DNA of 64,000 nt from Oasisia sp. SBJ-2009 (GCA_964017155.1 OZ024857.1:15038896-15102895); one strand, 5' to 3'; counted from the stretch's first letter, positions 46,701 through 56,378 are shown. Numbers and translations: made by a program. The notes: a model not told the origin generated them from the letters alone.

Positions 46701-47832
46701 CCACTGTAACCACAATTATATGCAGCTGCATTGTAACTGAGTACACTTTTTACAGGCAATCACTCTTAAGATCGACTGTAATCGATTACATTTAACGTAA
46801 TCATCCCATCCCGTCTCTGATAGGAAGAAGCAGAATGGATTAACATGTTTTCGCCTGGATAACTACGAACGGCCAAAAGCAGCTAAATGCGACTGAACGA
46901 TGATGATCGATTAGCACAGCCACACTGTTGATAAAGATATATCACATGTCGGGCCCACAGGACACAGCCGAGTGTCTCAAGACATACTGCGATGGCACAG
47001 CGGTGAGACTGGGAAAGGGAGACCTGCACTAATGGTCTATCAGATGCATTTACAGCTTCTTCTTGGCACGCATCAAAACAGGTGATAAATCAAGAGAGGA
47101 ACATCACATTTACCACACCTGCATTGTTTACATTCACAACCATTTAAACATATCCAGTATGCTAAACCACTCACCTTTGAACTTTGACCTGATATTTGCA
47201 AGTTCCTTGTTTATCCTCTTCACTTCAGCCTCCTTACTTTTACCTGGCAAACAAACACAAGTCTTGTCAAGTGTCTTGTCATGGGAAATGCACAATACCA
47301 TGACCAAACAACACTGGAGACAGTGCCTGTAAGTGTAAGCAATAGGAACCAAATAACAACAGGCTCTCAAGTCTCAATCTATAATAAAGTGACCAAGATT
47401 AAATAAATATTAGTCAGCTGCAAACAACGATGGATTAACTATATTTTGTCAAACTGATGAACCAAGCTTGAAAATGTATACTACAAAACGTACAAGAACA
47501 TCTACAATATTTAAACAGAACTGCAATAACAAAATCCACAATATAGTTTTATTATACATTTAATTAAACATTAAATTAAGCATTAACATATGATATACTA
47601 ACATCACAATGTATCAAAGTATGGTGAATACTACCCAGGGTAGTAATGTACTAACATCACAATTTACATCACGACGTACTACCAAAGATGTACTACCATC
47701 ACAATTTATTGTGACAACATCATAATTGAAACTGTTCTCAAAGAGTGATCATCGTGAGTGGTACGTACAATTGCGGATGTCCGATATGAAGACCGCAAGG
47801 CCCCTCATGCCATCTCCCTTCACTGCTGGCAT
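22196..47832 (-). CDS. AP2A1: AP-2 complex subunit alpha (alpha-adaptin), complete, 23 coding exons
   Basis: The large adaptin of the AP-2 clathrin adaptor acts at the plasma membrane: it binds PI(4,5)P2, takes part in dileucine cargo binding, and its ear recruits endocytic accessory proteins. The spliced product is 957 residues (human alphas are about 940-980). Exon phases join without a break. The N-terminus [20 protein letters not shown] and the [10 protein letters not shown] lipid-binding segment (residues 54-63) match the family closely. The solenoid trunk spans about 1-620 and the low-complexity hinge about 625-715, with the DLLGL clathrin-box-like motif inside it. The ear runs to the C-terminus [10 protein letters not shown]. 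The gene spans about 25.6 kb of coding interval, and many introns hold repeats. I use the symbol AP2A1 for the single alpha gene usual in invertebrates; AP2A is equally apt. Confidence 0.97.
22257..22972. repeat. 31-bp minisatellite anchored on the AP2A last-exon acceptor
   Basis: There are 23 units in exact 31-bp register (GGG at 22258, again at 22940). On the minus strand each unit reads TTCTGTTGTAG/ATGTATCG followed by CCTGACCC. That is the exon 23 acceptor plus its first 16 nt, so 22 further acceptors lie upstream of the real one. Variation is limited to a few positions (GGCG/GACG/GCCG/GTCG, ACAC/ACGC). Open plus-strand frames across it are a by-product. Confidence 0.92.
23404..23538 (-). 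CDS. AP2A1: AP2A exon 22 (ear platform)
   Basis: Residues 888-932 ([20 protein letters not shown] to [12 protein letters not shown]). Acceptor GTTGCAG, donor CACAG/GTAGGA. Confidence 0.95.
23901..23970 (-). CDS. AP2A1: AP2A exon 21 (ear platform)
   Basis: Residues 864-887 ([20 protein letters not shown] and following). Acceptor TTTACAG, donor AAAG/GTAACT. Confidence 0.95.
24280..24760. repeat. degenerate tandem repeat, ~55-60 bp unit, ~8-9 copies
   Basis: Recurring CCTATCAATTTTGTACACC and AATCCACCATACATTACCAT blocks, quite diverged, in AP2A intron 20. They do not include a splice site. Confidence 0.8.
24890..25006 (-). CDS. AP2A1: AP2A exon 20 (ear)
   Basis: Residues 825-864 ([20 protein letters not shown] to FFQRWKMLS). 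Acceptor GGGCAG, donor GTCA/GTGAGT. Confidence 0.95.
25844..25967 (-). CDS. AP2A1: AP2A exon 19 (ear)
   Basis: Residues 784-825 ([20 protein letters not shown] to [11 protein letters not shown]). The acceptor ends in AC (GTCAC/AGCTG) with CCTTAAC 10 nt upstream, as in U12 introns. The donor is TTAT/GTGAGT. Confidence 0.9.
26486..26658 (-). CDS. AP2A1: AP2A exon 18 (ear, beta-sandwich)
   Basis: Residues 726-783 ([20 protein letters not shown] to [15 protein letters not shown] and on to TPGSLES). The acceptor is TTTTCAG. The 3' end is not a GT donor: it reads TCTC/ATATCCTTG, a U12-type AT-AC donor, the only boundary that rejoins the family alignment in frame. Confidence 0.9.
26945..27095. repeat. 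~62-bp tandem duplication, 2.5 copies
   Basis: The blocks AATGTTACAAACAACTATTT and CCCTCCAACTTACTCAA recur in AP2A intron 17. Confidence 0.8.
27193..27422 (-). CDS. AP2A1: AP2A exon 17 (hinge)
   Basis: Residues 650-726: a Pro/Ser/Thr/Gly-rich linker with [11 protein letters not shown] and [11 protein letters not shown], similar in style to the family hinge. Acceptor GTTTCAG, donor TCTAA/GTGAGT. Confidence 0.93.
27423..28882. other. AP2A intron 16: retroposon tail, purine-rich and GT/GC microsatellites
   Basis: A retroposon-like 3' end at about 28215-28275 finishes AAATAAAATTTGATTGATTG. It is followed by about 350 bp of GA-rich repeat built on GAGAGAGACAGAGAGCGGGTGAA (about 28275-28640) and a (GT)n(GC)n tract at 28678-28745. 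The intron transcript is therefore CU-rich close to the exon 16 donor. The several long frames here are low-complexity artefacts. Confidence 0.7.
28883..29047 (-). CDS. AP2A1: AP2A exon 16 (end of trunk, start of hinge)
   Basis: Residues 595-649 ([20 protein letters not shown], then [15 protein letters not shown]). Acceptor GTTCCAG, donor GAG/GTAGGA. Base use here is GC-rich compared with the flanking introns. Confidence 0.95.
29155..30701. mobile_element. DNA transposon with ~40-bp inverted ends and 12-bp flanking repeat
   Basis: The left end TATGTGACCCCAGCTGACCA and the right end (complement TATGTGACGCCGGCTGACCA) continue as matched inverted repeats through AGTGACAAGTCGGG, about 38 bp with few mismatches. 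TAGATATTCTGT flanks both sides directly (29143-29154 and 30702-30713). The element lies in AP2A intron 15. Its middle holds a CpG-bearing promoter-like stretch (30110-30260) and a minus-strand ORF. The superfamily is not recognised. Confidence 0.75.
29703..30110 (-). CDS. orphan acidic ORF inside the DNA transposon
   Basis: A 135-codon ORF from an ATG followed by [20 protein letters not shown]. Residues 25-65 are strongly acidic (many D/E). The C-terminal half is not acidic and ends near PDVEKLINK. Some cut-and-paste transposases have acidic N-termini, but I see no catalytic motif and make no functional call. It could be the first exon or remnant of the element's protein. It lies wholly between the terminal repeats. 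Confidence 0.35.
   Translation of the reverse strand: MSDALLRVLNAPTGDDIAVARMWEQYDFDASEWDADLDSETDSDVTVEYDWEAVHDDNEDGNMLSNDNNAPIVLTFCIDLEMVYTHNNTFWSEKSTICQRNISQLAPRVCAGGERIAAIGRPKMAYPDVEKLINK
31066..31167 (-). CDS. AP2A1: AP2A exon 15
   Basis: Residues 561-594 ([20 protein letters not shown] to STVASTDVL). Acceptor ATTACAG, donor CTG/GTGAGT. Confidence 0.95.
31731..33057. repeat. 21-bp two-variant minisatellite, ~63 units
   Basis: GGATACATGGGGGACCTGGCT and its GGGT variant alternate irregularly through AP2A intron 14. Rare variants (GGGAG, a 20-bp unit with four G, ACACGG) recur about 272 bp apart: GGGAG at ~32389 and ~32661, the short unit at ~32497 and ~32769. This shows a block duplication. 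Several frames on both strands are open only because 21 is a multiple of three. The array begins about 36 bp past the exon 14 donor and does not contain it. Confidence 0.95.
33093..33222 (-). CDS. AP2A1: AP2A exon 14
   Basis: Residues 517-560 ([20 protein letters not shown] to EIKPQIQQ). Acceptor GTGTTTCAG/TCCCATGGTGCA, donor GCAG/GTGAAA. The acceptor and first 12 exon nt recur in the 40-bp array on its intron side. Confidence 0.95.
33211..33690. repeat. 40-bp minisatellite anchored on the AP2A exon 14 acceptor
   Basis: There are 12 nearly identical units in strict 40-bp register. Read on the minus strand, each unit has CCTTGTGTTTCAG/TCCC followed by ATGGTGCAG, reproducing the exon 14 acceptor and its first 12 nt. 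The real boundary is in the first unit. Confidence 0.93.
33943..34196. repeat. degenerate relatives of the 40-bp unit
   Basis: About six to seven diverged copies of CATGGGACTGCAACAC...GGGTAAAGCACTGCA lie in the same intron 13, separated from the clean array by about 250 bp of AT-rich DNA. They look like an older phase of the same expansion; the acceptor AG-C context is mostly altered (TTGCAG). Confidence 0.8.
34336..34433 (-). CDS. AP2A1: AP2A exon 13
   Basis: Residues 485-517 ([20 protein letters not shown] to IAGDPRS). Acceptor GTACCAG, donor TCAAG/GTAAGT. Confidence 0.95.
34867..34941 (-). CDS. AP2A1: AP2A exon 12
   Basis: Residues 460-484 ([20 protein letters not shown] and following). 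Acceptor GTTGTAG, donor GAG/GTAAGA. Confidence 0.95.
35694..35801 (-). CDS. AP2A1: AP2A exon 11
   Basis: Residues 424-459 ([20 protein letters not shown] and following). Acceptor TTTACAG, donor GAG/GTAAGT. Confidence 0.95.
36269..36406 (-). CDS. AP2A1: AP2A exon 10
   Basis: Residues 378-423 ([20 protein letters not shown] to DYSIREEM). Acceptor TTATAG, donor ATG/GTAGGC. Confidence 0.95.
36480..36768 (-). mobile_element. tRNA-derived SINE
   Basis: The minus strand has a tRNA-like head: GAGCGGTGGTCGTGTGC, then TAGAGCGCCGGACTGTCAAT and the B box GGTTCAATCCCACC. An unrelated body follows with AGACACTAAACGCCGGGGGT. It sits in AP2A intron 9. Confidence 0.65.
37168..37264 (-). CDS. AP2A1: AP2A exon 9
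   Basis: Residues 345-377 ([18 protein letters not shown] and following). Acceptor TTGCAG, donor AAG/GTGGGC. Confidence 0.95.
37809..37875. repeat. duplication of the AP2A exon 8 donor
   Basis: GGTCCCTACCTGAGGTTTGT occurs at 37809 and again 40 bp away over the real exon 8 end. On the minus strand both read ACAAACCTCAG/GTAGGGACC. Weaker relatives extend to about 37660. Confidence 0.8.
37858..38080 (-). CDS. AP2A1: AP2A exon 8
   Basis: Residues 271-345, the most conserved trunk block ([19 protein letters not shown] to [13 protein letters not shown]). Acceptor CACCCCAG, donor CTCAG/GTAGGG. The exon end with its donor is duplicated 40 bp into the intron. Confidence 0.95.
38604..38712 (-). CDS. 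AP2A1: AP2A exon 7
   Basis: Residues 235-270 ([18 protein letters not shown] to QYYPAP). Acceptor TTTCTAG, donor CCAG/GTGGGT. Confidence 0.95.
39075..39158. repeat. (TGTTG)n pentanucleotide repeat
   Basis: About 17 uninterrupted GTGTT units in AP2A intron 6. Confidence 0.95.
39309..39440. repeat. 13-bp tandem repeat (CCCTCACTGTATT)
   Basis: About ten identical units, the last with a C-to-G change (CACGG), in AP2A intron 6. Confidence 0.95.
39653..39754 (-). CDS. AP2A1: AP2A exon 6
   Basis: Residues 201-234 ([17 protein letters not shown] to SLAVSRLSR). Acceptor TTGTGCAG, donor AGG/GTAAGC. A run of 14 G (plus strand) sits about 30 bp past the donor. Confidence 0.95.
40358..40487 (-). CDS. 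AP2A1: AP2A exon 5
   Basis: Residues 157-200 ([18 protein letters not shown] to LLNDQHM). Acceptor GTTGCCAG, donor ATG/GTGAGT. Confidence 0.95.
41652..41845 (-). CDS. AP2A1: AP2A exon 4
   Basis: Residues 93-157 ([19 protein letters not shown] and following to KLLVSG). Acceptor GTTACAG, donor TCGGG/GTGAGA, ending in phase 2. Confidence 0.95.
42061..42330. mobile_element. MITE family 1, copy 3
   Basis: It starts ATGCAGGACCAAATTATTGC and ends CTCTGCATAAAGCTA. Its orientation matches the 2742 copy. It lies in AP2A intron 3. Confidence 0.8.
42493..42765. mobile_element. MITE family 1, copy 4 (inverted)
   Basis: It starts TAGCTTTATGCAGAGACCCG and ends TTATCCTGCATAAAGCC, inverted relative to the copy at 42061 and 162 bp from it. 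Its edge is about 50 nt from the AP2A exon 3 donor. Confidence 0.8.
42816..42958 (-). CDS. AP2A1: AP2A exon 3 (PIP2-binding segment)
   Basis: Residues 45-92, including [19 protein letters not shown]. In rat alpha the equivalent lysines contact PI(4,5)P2. Acceptor TGTGCAG, donor ATT/GTGAGT. Confidence 0.95.
42975..43290. repeat. degenerate TGTCACAAGA tandem repeat
   Basis: About 14 imperfect ~20-bp units (GTCATCAGTGTCACAAGA) begin about 20 bp upstream of the AP2A exon 3 acceptor. The unit does not clearly copy the acceptor. Confidence 0.75.
43532..44703. mobile_element. DNA element with 15-bp inverted ends and ATAAA target duplication
   Basis: CTAGGCTAGCGCTGT and its exact complement bound a 1172-bp element in AP2A intron 2, with ATAAA directly on both sides (43527-43531 and 44704-44708). 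Subterminal motifs recur (TTTAGCCAATTTGGCTAAA on the left, CGCCAATTTGGCGAAG on the right). No transposase is seen. Confidence 0.78.
45235..45668. repeat. CAGCCAGCCAGACTTATGCA minisatellite
   Basis: Units combine a variable number of CAGC/CAGCCAGC blocks with AGACTTATGCA or AGACTTAGGCA. About 18 blocks lie in AP2A intron 2. The variable CAGC count gives uneven unit length. Confidence 0.9.
45670..47174. other. remainder of AP2A intron 2
   Basis: No gene, repeat array or element ends that I can define. Confidence 0.5.
47175..47243 (-). CDS. AP2A1: AP2A exon 2
   Basis: Residues 22-44 ([20 protein letters not shown] and following). Acceptor TTTGCCAG, donor AAAG/GTGAGT. Confidence 0.95.
47769..47832 (-). 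CDS. AP2A1: AP2A exon 1 (start)
   Basis: ATG at 47832 opens [21 protein letters not shown] plus one base. The donor is AATT/GTACGT. The start agrees exactly with the family's conserved N-terminus. Confidence 0.95.
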
Positions 47833-47852
47833 CCTGGCTACTCTCAGCTGCT
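47833..47852 (-). other. AP2A1: AP2A 5' UTR segment after an acceptor
   Basis: A TGTTACAG acceptor ends at 47853, leaving 20 nt of 5' UTR before the ATG, so a separate upstream non-coding exon is expected. Confidence 0.6.
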
Positions 47853-50800
47853 CTGTAACACATTTCATAACATGTCATTTCATAACTCACAGCATCAGAG
47901 GACATAAGAAATTAAACGCATGTTCTTCACTGTTTTTGTATTACTTTGCGCCGCCAGGTCATGATACTATTTTTACATCAGTTTGTTTTATAAAAAGAAG
48001 CACGAGTGAACAGAAAAAACGGTGGGTGAGAGAAAGGAATGAAGGAACGAATGGAGGGACGAAGGAATGAAGATGGTAGAATTGAAGGAGACATGAAAGA
48101 GGGGGGCGAGTGAGGGAGGGAAAGATGGGAAGACCGATGAAAAAAACTACGTAATGAGGTACATGAACAATGCATCATGGGAACGAAGTCCTCACAATTT
48201 TACGTTTACGAATAACATTACAAATTCAACAACAAAATCATGTCATTTTATTATTATTGTCAATATCAATTACAGGGTATACAAAATAATGGTTGGGAAA
48301 TATAACACATCAATATGTAGCAAACACCCTAAGCTCCAGCTCTGCAAATGACAATGCCAAAACTAATCGACCCACGCAGTCCTCAGCACCTTGTCACACC
48401 AATGTTCCCGAAAGGAAAACTCCCACATAAACACTCCCACACTGACTGTACCTAACGAGAGTGGCCAAATGTCACACAGAGTCCCCCAAATCCTACAGCC
48501 AGGGTAGGCCGACAGTCGGCTGACATGTCATCAAATAGGGTAGGCGGACATGTGATCAAACCACAGTCTCATCAATAACTTGATGCACGAGCATGTAGCC
48601 AATGATTAGCACAACTAATGTATGCACAAAGTCAACCATCTGTTGCTACTAGGGTGTCAACTAGGAATTGTAAAGTAGGCAGCAGGCTGGCTCCAGACAC
48701 AGTACCCAGCTAGGGGTAGGGTAACTAGGGTGTATAGTTTCTATACACTGATCTGATAGGGTCAGTTACCCCCTACTGGCTGGCCACTGTAAATGGGATG
48801 TATGCAAACAGCTTCTGTAATGTGATCTAATGCGAACAAACATTGCAACCTGGAGTGTCTGTTCATATTACATCACATCACAGCAGCCGTTTGCATGGAA
48901 ATGCTTATATCTTTGCAGAACTGTACATTACATCAAATGTCCAGAAATAAAAAGACAACTAAATATGCAAGTACAGCTGTACCCATTAACACCCAGACCC
49001 ATTCCCTGTTCCCTCCACCAGCAAACAATCACAGCGAGGGACCGGTAGGCCAAGATAAGATCAGACACACATACATGGAAACTGTTATCTATAGTTATAC
49101 AGACAGTGCACTCTCAAGACACTCAGAGGAAATATCCCATTACCATATGTCCTGTGAATACAGTCAATAGAGTCACAACAGAGTGACAGTCATATGTACA
49201 CAGAGGGTAAGTAAAATCATCACTCTCTATCAAGAAATTGGTTATTTCTTACACCATTATCGCTTATCAGGCTCCAACCCTAAATTGTTTAATTAAACAT
49301 TTAAATGACTTCACAACACACTGTTTCCTGTGTTTAACTATTCAATGCACATATCTATGCTGATTTGTTTAGTTACCATTACAACTTGTTATCAACTTGT
49401 TATTGTGAAGTATATTAAATTATATTTACTAACTAGTCTCCACAACATGTGCACATTGTTATTTCTAGGACATGAATATCTGTGACATCTAGATGCTTTC
49501 ACAAATATGTTATTTTTGCGTTATAGTTACCTTTCTTTGAAAAAAATATTTTATGCAAACATGCATACCTCTCTTGTTCTAAAAAGTACTATTAACATTA
49601 CTTATGATCTGATTACCTGGCATATTATTAGATGGCCAACATTGTAAGTGTCTCTTAGAAAGTATTTGTCTGACCATCTAACCCAACATTCAGTGTTTTA
49701 GAATGACCACACAATTTCACATGTACATCACTCTCTACTCTCTTTGCACCACTGTATGTGAAATCAAGTTTAGACAATGCCTGCCATAAAAAAAACTCCA
49801 ATTAGAAGGGTAATGAATTGAATGTAATTTATGGGAAACCTGTTTCAGCATCTTTAGGCAAAACACAATCAACAATGCCAACTTTTGTTGCCATTGGTGC
49901 ATTCAACAAAGCAGGTAATGAATACTGAGTACTGACTAAAGTGGACGTGGGACATTAAGGGGTTGTCCGCAAATAAACCTATACGTAGAATCACACAGAA
50001 CATATGCCCCCCCTGAATTATAACTATAAAAAAAAAAGTGTCAATAATTTTCCTGATTGAAAATCATATGTAGACTCTGGTATGTTAAGAGTTATGACAA
50101 CAATGACAAAGTATTTTCAAAAGTCATAACAACCCGATAATGGTACATCTATTTACATCACCATTTCTTATGACCCCTTTATCCTGTTGTACACTTTGTA
50201 TGTATATGCAAATGTCAGCGACCCCCTAAACACTGTGACCTCAGCAATTACTGTAATACAGAAAGCAGGCCACAGGTACCATAGCAGTGTTCTATTTAGC
50301 CTGCCAACTTTAGCCTTTTAGTCTGTAATGACAACTGCACATTGAGCAAAGGTTGCCTGCATCCAGCTTACTGGCTTCTTACCGTCTACAGAGGATAAGG
50401 TTAAATACGCAATGGACCTGCTATGTGGTTGGACAGAACGCTAAATGAGCCATTGACTTGCTACATTGTTGCAGAGAAGGTTAAATTAGCGATAACCAGC
50501 TACATTGCTAGACAGGAGGACAGATGAGTTGAGGACTTGTTATATTGCTGGAGAAATGATCAAATGAGCCAAGGACCTATCACATTGCTTAATTAAGCCG
50601 AGGAATTCTACATTGCTGGAAGGATCAGTGAGGACCCATTACACTGTAGGAGAGGTGGTTAAATAAGCCAATTATGATAGATGGCATAAAACTGAATTCA
50701 TAACAACAAATTTCTTTATAATAACATATTTGAGTAGCTCTCTTGATTATGTCTTTATCACAGTCCCACCAGTTGTCATGTTGCAATCTTCAGACGCAGA

Positions 50801-53800
50801 AACATCCTGACACAAAAAGTAAGTATCTCTACGTGGCACAGCACAGAAATTATGGTCAATTTAGTGTTATTTGCATGGATCGGTGGCCATCTTGGACACT
50901 TCAAATTCCCTTCCCCAAGGGTGAGCGGCATCATGCAGATACTGACTGGTCCAGTAGATCTACTTCTAAACCTGTATGAAGAGATTCGGTAGATGACTCC
51001 AATGCACTGTTCAACCAAAACTGACTGCTTCACTGCAGGAGTGTGACTGTGAGAGCAATGACCGACAGACATTCTGTTGTGACTGTCAGTGTCAACCTAT
51101 CGCTGGGTCTGTAAACGAACTCCCAGAAGAGTCCCTGATCAAGATCTATATTTACTGCAGTCACTTAATCACCATAAGTGTCCAGTCGGATTTATTGACT
51201 ATTCCGAATTCAGCCATGTTCGTTGACTATTCAGAATTTAGCCATGGTCGTGTGCCATACACACATATAAACTCTGTTGCCAATCAGCTGCATCAATTTC
51301 ATGGTTACCATACCTGACCTAGTAAATATACATATGGTTGTCATGGCCTGAAAGAAACCCATACCAGAAAGCTTTAATTACATGTTTGTGGACACGCAGT
51401 ATTTGACCCATCCCTTAAAATTATGACCATAAGTTGAGTTGTTGCACCAAGATCAGGCCCCAAGGCCAGCACTGGGTAATGTATGTAGTATGTATTCAGG
51501 GTTAGAATTTAGCCAAAAATGAGTGGGGCCAGCAGGGAAAAATCTAGGGGCCCGACACAAAAAGTGGGGGCCATGCAACAAATGCACATTTAAGTCGCAT
51601 TGTAACTACAACAGCTAATGATAATTTCAAGAGATCAATGGAGGGTTGTTAATTTTCCCCTGAACCGGAGCTGCTTGAAACTTATAGATCTTCCTCTTTG
51701 GGCTGCCTGCGTTTGTAGATGGCAACACAAGGTTGCCTATTCCTGCTCCCCCACCCACCCACAACAGCTTAAGCGACTGTGCGAGGTCCCGTTCCTTCCT
51801 TCATTTTTACCGCCATTCATGCATGTACTTTAAAACAGTATTGGCCATAAACTGTTTAAACCAAGGATTGATGCCTATGTACCTATATACCTATTGCCAC
51901 AGTATTATGGAAAATGACAGTTTAGTTACATCGTAGAACTTCATAGTAAATTATGTCTAAGACCTGTCTATTTCTAGTAACACAATCCTAGGTTATTAAT
52001 TCTTTTTCCCTGGCCTAGTCGACAGGTTTGAATTATAAGCGAATGTACTCCCTTTTATAGTCAGTGATGTCCAGTATTCTTGACACAGAGATCAATATTG
52101 TAATTTCCTCTCCTATTCTGCCATGGCTTGTTAGCAACAGAGCACTGCAAAGTCTACCAACATCAGAAAGCTTTACATGGTTTACAAAGGTCCAAGAAAC
52201 TTTTAACCAAATGTAAATGCCCAAAATATGATGCAGCCCGAAATGGTTGAAACCCCATCCGTATAACTATAAGTACTTGATATGGGATTGGGTTTATTAT
52301 GATCCAATATGGTGAAATACTACAATCAATTTGCAAATTCATTCATTAAATCTGGTGGGGCCCCCAATGCTAGCAATAATTTTTGGCCCAATGGCATAAC
52401 TGGCTTGTTGAAACTGGGTCATTTAATTCTCGTTTGTGAGTTGTGACATGACCAATTCGACCAACATTGATCATGACAAGTAAACAATCTACCTGTACAA
52501 TTTGTAGATTGTGTACTTTTAAAACAAATGAATTATATGTACATATCGCAAACACAACAGGAAGAGAACAATCCTGTGATTGGTCCATTCTGACAGTTAC
52601 AGCAACTTTGGCCAATGAAAACAGCCAATCATTGAATCCTTCATATTACTTAATAACTGATCAAGCATTCATCAGGTCATTGCTTCAATAAAGTTACTTG
52701 CTGTGTTCTGGGAACAACAAAGTGCTTGCTTATCCCAGTTGTAAACTCAGATCGAAAGAACCATACGGTCAATACGGATCCCTCTCGGAAACTTGACAAC
52801 AACCAAAAGCCATAAGATACAAGAACTACACGCATAGCTGACTGTTTGGCATTTGTTGTACATACTTTCTATGAAAAATGACTAAACTGTCCCAAATTAT
52901 CAGTGGTCAGAATATGTAACATGGAACAATTGCACAAAACATGCATAATGTTGTAAACAACAACTCCAAGTTACACAGTCAATGCTGCCAGAAATCCAAT
53001 ATATATCATCCTTGCAAACGAAGGCTGTTTGCCATGCAAAACTAACCTTGGCAAATCACATATGCAAAGTGCGGAATAGACTTCATCAGTTGTGACTGCA
53101 TTAGCCGAGAGCAGAGTGCAAATGCCCACTAAAATTTGAAGGAATATAAATGAATGGTGGGAATCTCAAATAACAATAATGACCTGTTCACACCTTAAAC
53201 ATCGCTACACAGTTGGCTGAAAGATGTTTATATTAGTCACGTGCCAAAACTTCGTTTGGACGATTTCATTAGCTGAGATTAAATTCACAGTTCTGTAAAT
53301 ATTATTACCCAAGTATACTGCTGGCTGACACAATCAGCAGCAGTGGCCCCTGCCATGTGAGGATGGTATTATACAAATAAGTTTTTAGAAACCATTTTCT
53401 CCATCTATGTGTAGCACCGTTGCACTATGGCATATAAACCAATGACTTATTTGCATGGTTTCTGACATTTCTGTGAACACTGTCACCTTGTCACTTTTAA
53501 ATAATAAGTGAATCAATTGTTACCAGAACTGGTACTTGCCTGTTAACTATTTATATTTAAGGGAACATTCCAAACCAATAAATGCCACAGTCAAAAACCT
53601 TTGTCCACATTAATTTCCAAAGAGTTTATTCTAGTAGAATAGATCAGTGTATACCCAACAACATTAATTAAATGAAAACCTTCTTTATAGTATTGTGATA
53701 ACCCTGACAATCAAGGATACATTCTAGTTTTGGAGGGGTGCGTATGGTTAAAAAAACTCATCATAAATTTGTTTTCCGAAAGTTTGCAGTGAAACAAAAT

Positions 53801-54683
53801 GTTAAGGTGCAACCAACAAACCCCCAGGAACAAAGCCACAAAAACAACCATACAATACTCAAAACCATTAAACACCTACCCATTGTCCGTGCTGTCACAC
53901 GTCTGCAACATTAAATTTCATCACCAGAGTTATCACTATGTTTTCGGGATGCTAATGCTCATCCATGTTACTTTGACCAACATGAAATGGGTGATGTTAA
54001 AAAGTAGGCTTGGACAACGTTGATGTTTTATCTTACAATTAATGTCTCCAACAGTAAAACTCAAATTCACAACTAATCATTGTAATATTTTAAATAAGGT
54101 AACGTGAAATTAGAAAAATGGGAGCACCCTACTATTGAAAGGCAAACTTATCAGAAGCCTTCCTGAAACACATACACACACCTGTTGTTTTAAGTTTTGA
54201 CATCAATAATAATCAGCCCAGGACAAATATAATTTCTAGATGATATAGTTTATGCAGTGCATGAATCGCTGTAGTATTTACTGTTACCAACTCCCCAACC
54301 ACGTCGAAATGTTTAATCCACTGGCACGCCCCCCATACCGACTTCCTTGGCTTAGTTCCTACCGTCACTTGTCACCGTGCCACGGATACGGTGGTTTGAC
54401 AATGCTAGTGGAAGCAAAACTACAACTGTATGCACAACGGGACATGGTCACGGCGACCCAAGTTATCCAGTTGTAATCAAAGCGAACTGTTTCTACGGTG
54501 ACAGCCAAACACACTGATGATAAGGATAGCCGGAAATCCCTGACCCAGGCCCAGCGTAAACGCCGGGTGACCAGTCGCACATCGAACGATGAGCACGCAA
54601 CCACCCCTTCTGCATCGTCATTCCCGGGTGAACTACACCATGCCTAGCACTGCAACAATAACCGTTTGTAGCGTAATACTCAC
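47853..54683. other. AP2A 5' intron, no gene seen
   Basis: If the first exon ends at 54684, this is intron 1. It contains a degenerate ~56-bp tandem repeat at about 50380-50665 (recurring GGTTAAAT, GACCTGCTA, TACATTGCTGGA), an A/G-rich stretch at 48000-48130, and a possible diverged element about 51490-52390. That element's ends (TTAGCCAAAAATGAGTGGGG and GGCCCCCAATGCTAGC...TTTTTGGCCCAA) are loosely inverted. No conserved coding exon is recognisable. Confidence 0.5.
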
Positions 54684-54860
54684 ATGTATATGGCACACTG
54701 GCAAAACGATGCACTTGTAGGGCGTTTGCAAGTAAATAATTAAACTATTACGGACGAACAAGCTCAACATAAAAAGTCCGCCATTTGCACGGAGTGCTTC
54801 AGAGCGAGGCTACATGTACGCCCATTTCGCCGCGTCACATGACCGTTTTAATGTGATCAG
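54684..54860 (-). promoter_or_regulatory. putative AP2A promoter and non-coding first exon
   Basis: A CpG-bearing segment (about 54500-54900) in AT-rich surroundings contains, on the minus strand, the strong donor ACAT/GTGAGTATTACG at 54684. It could splice to the acceptor at 47853. The transcription start is not located. Confidence 0.35.
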
Positions 54861-55353
54861 TTGCAGCCGCGCCTACATAGTTCGCGAACGATAAATGGCC
54901 CAGCGTAAATAAATTATTTAACGTAAGTGATCAACAAAGTTGTTTTTACTTCAGAATGGTTCACACCTAATAAATTGGGTAACACTGGCATATCAAGACA
55001 GGTACCTACCTACATGACGCAACTAAAAACGCGATCCTTTTCAATGACACACTTCACACAGTCAAAGGCGCTACATAGTCATAGGCATAGCATAGCCAAT
55101 TAGCCATAGGCAAAACGGCGCCCTACGGGGGGACGTTGGGGTGGGAAGGCGAAACTCCAATAATCAGCATAAATAATTTAACCTAAGTGATAAACAAAAC
55201 TGTCTTTACTTTAGGGTGGGCACTTGGTTCGCACCCATTTGGTAGACCTAATATTGACATATATCAAGACAAAACAAAAAATAGTATAGTTGTGTAGCAA
55301 ATACATGTTCTGTGACGTTTTCATATAGATTTTGAATATTTTATTATTATTTA
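54861..55353. other. sequence between the putative AP2A promoter and the LTR element
   Basis: It contains a partial direct duplication (ATAAATTATTTAACGTAAGTGATCAAC at ~54893 and a similar block at ~55167). No gene is seen. Confidence 0.45.
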
Positions 55354-56378
55354 TGTAGACGGAGGGATTATCATTGAAGACAGAACACACGTGTAAATGC
55401 TTATACCATTTATTGTGGTGCGTTCTATATTATATGACTTAAACAAAATAAAACCTGTAAACATAAATAATTGTCATTACTACATGTGTTACAATGGTAC
55501 ATAAGATCATTCAATAGCATGAAACATAATATTCATTGCATAATATTGATATAGTTCATTTGCCTGTAGATCATCTCATCTACCAAATAGCAGGTTAGCT
55601 CCTGTGATATTTGTAAATAGACATCATTTCTGCAAAACTTATCATCAATAAACACAGATGTATATTAATGTAAACACCGCTCTCTCATGTTGAGAAACGA
55701 ATACATCCTAAGTAACATCAACACAGTAATAAATTCAAGTAATTATGTCATACATAATAAGTAAATACTCAGTTAATAATGCATCTACAATTAAATGTAT
55801 ATGTTACTACATTATATCCTTTCATGTCTAAGGTATAAATGAATTCCATAACATATGACAAGCATGTAATTGTTCCTAACCAATTAATAATACATTATTA
55901 CACCCATGCATGCAATCCTGTGTGCTCACCCCAACTAGGATATGCAGAAACTACTGCAGCTGAGCATCGGCTCAGTACAAGTAGGTCTATGCTACATGTC
56001 TGCTGTCTGTAAACAAATAAACAACAGTTCTACTGCCAAGCATGGTACCAATTATAACAAGTCTATCATTAACCCATTTCCAACCAATTATCAGCTGTAA
56101 ACTAATATCTAATATTGAATAATGAATATCTTATGTCTGTTAACATAATTATTCTATAAACAATAATTAATGCGATAAGATAGCACTCTGTTAACACTCA
56201 GTATCTTCATACAAGCTCTGCAGATGACACATCTGCTAAGTGTCACATACACTCCGGCTTGTGTAACCTCGCACAACAAGTGTAACTAGTTAGAACAACT
56301 TAGTGATTAAAACAGTACTTTTTCAATATAACCTCCTGCATATATATAGCGTAATCATATAAAATACAAGGTTAATAG

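Noticed and set aside
51490..52390. DNA transposon with GGGGCC-rich ends
   Set aside because: The ends are only loosely inverted and no target duplication is seen; mentioned only in the intron description.
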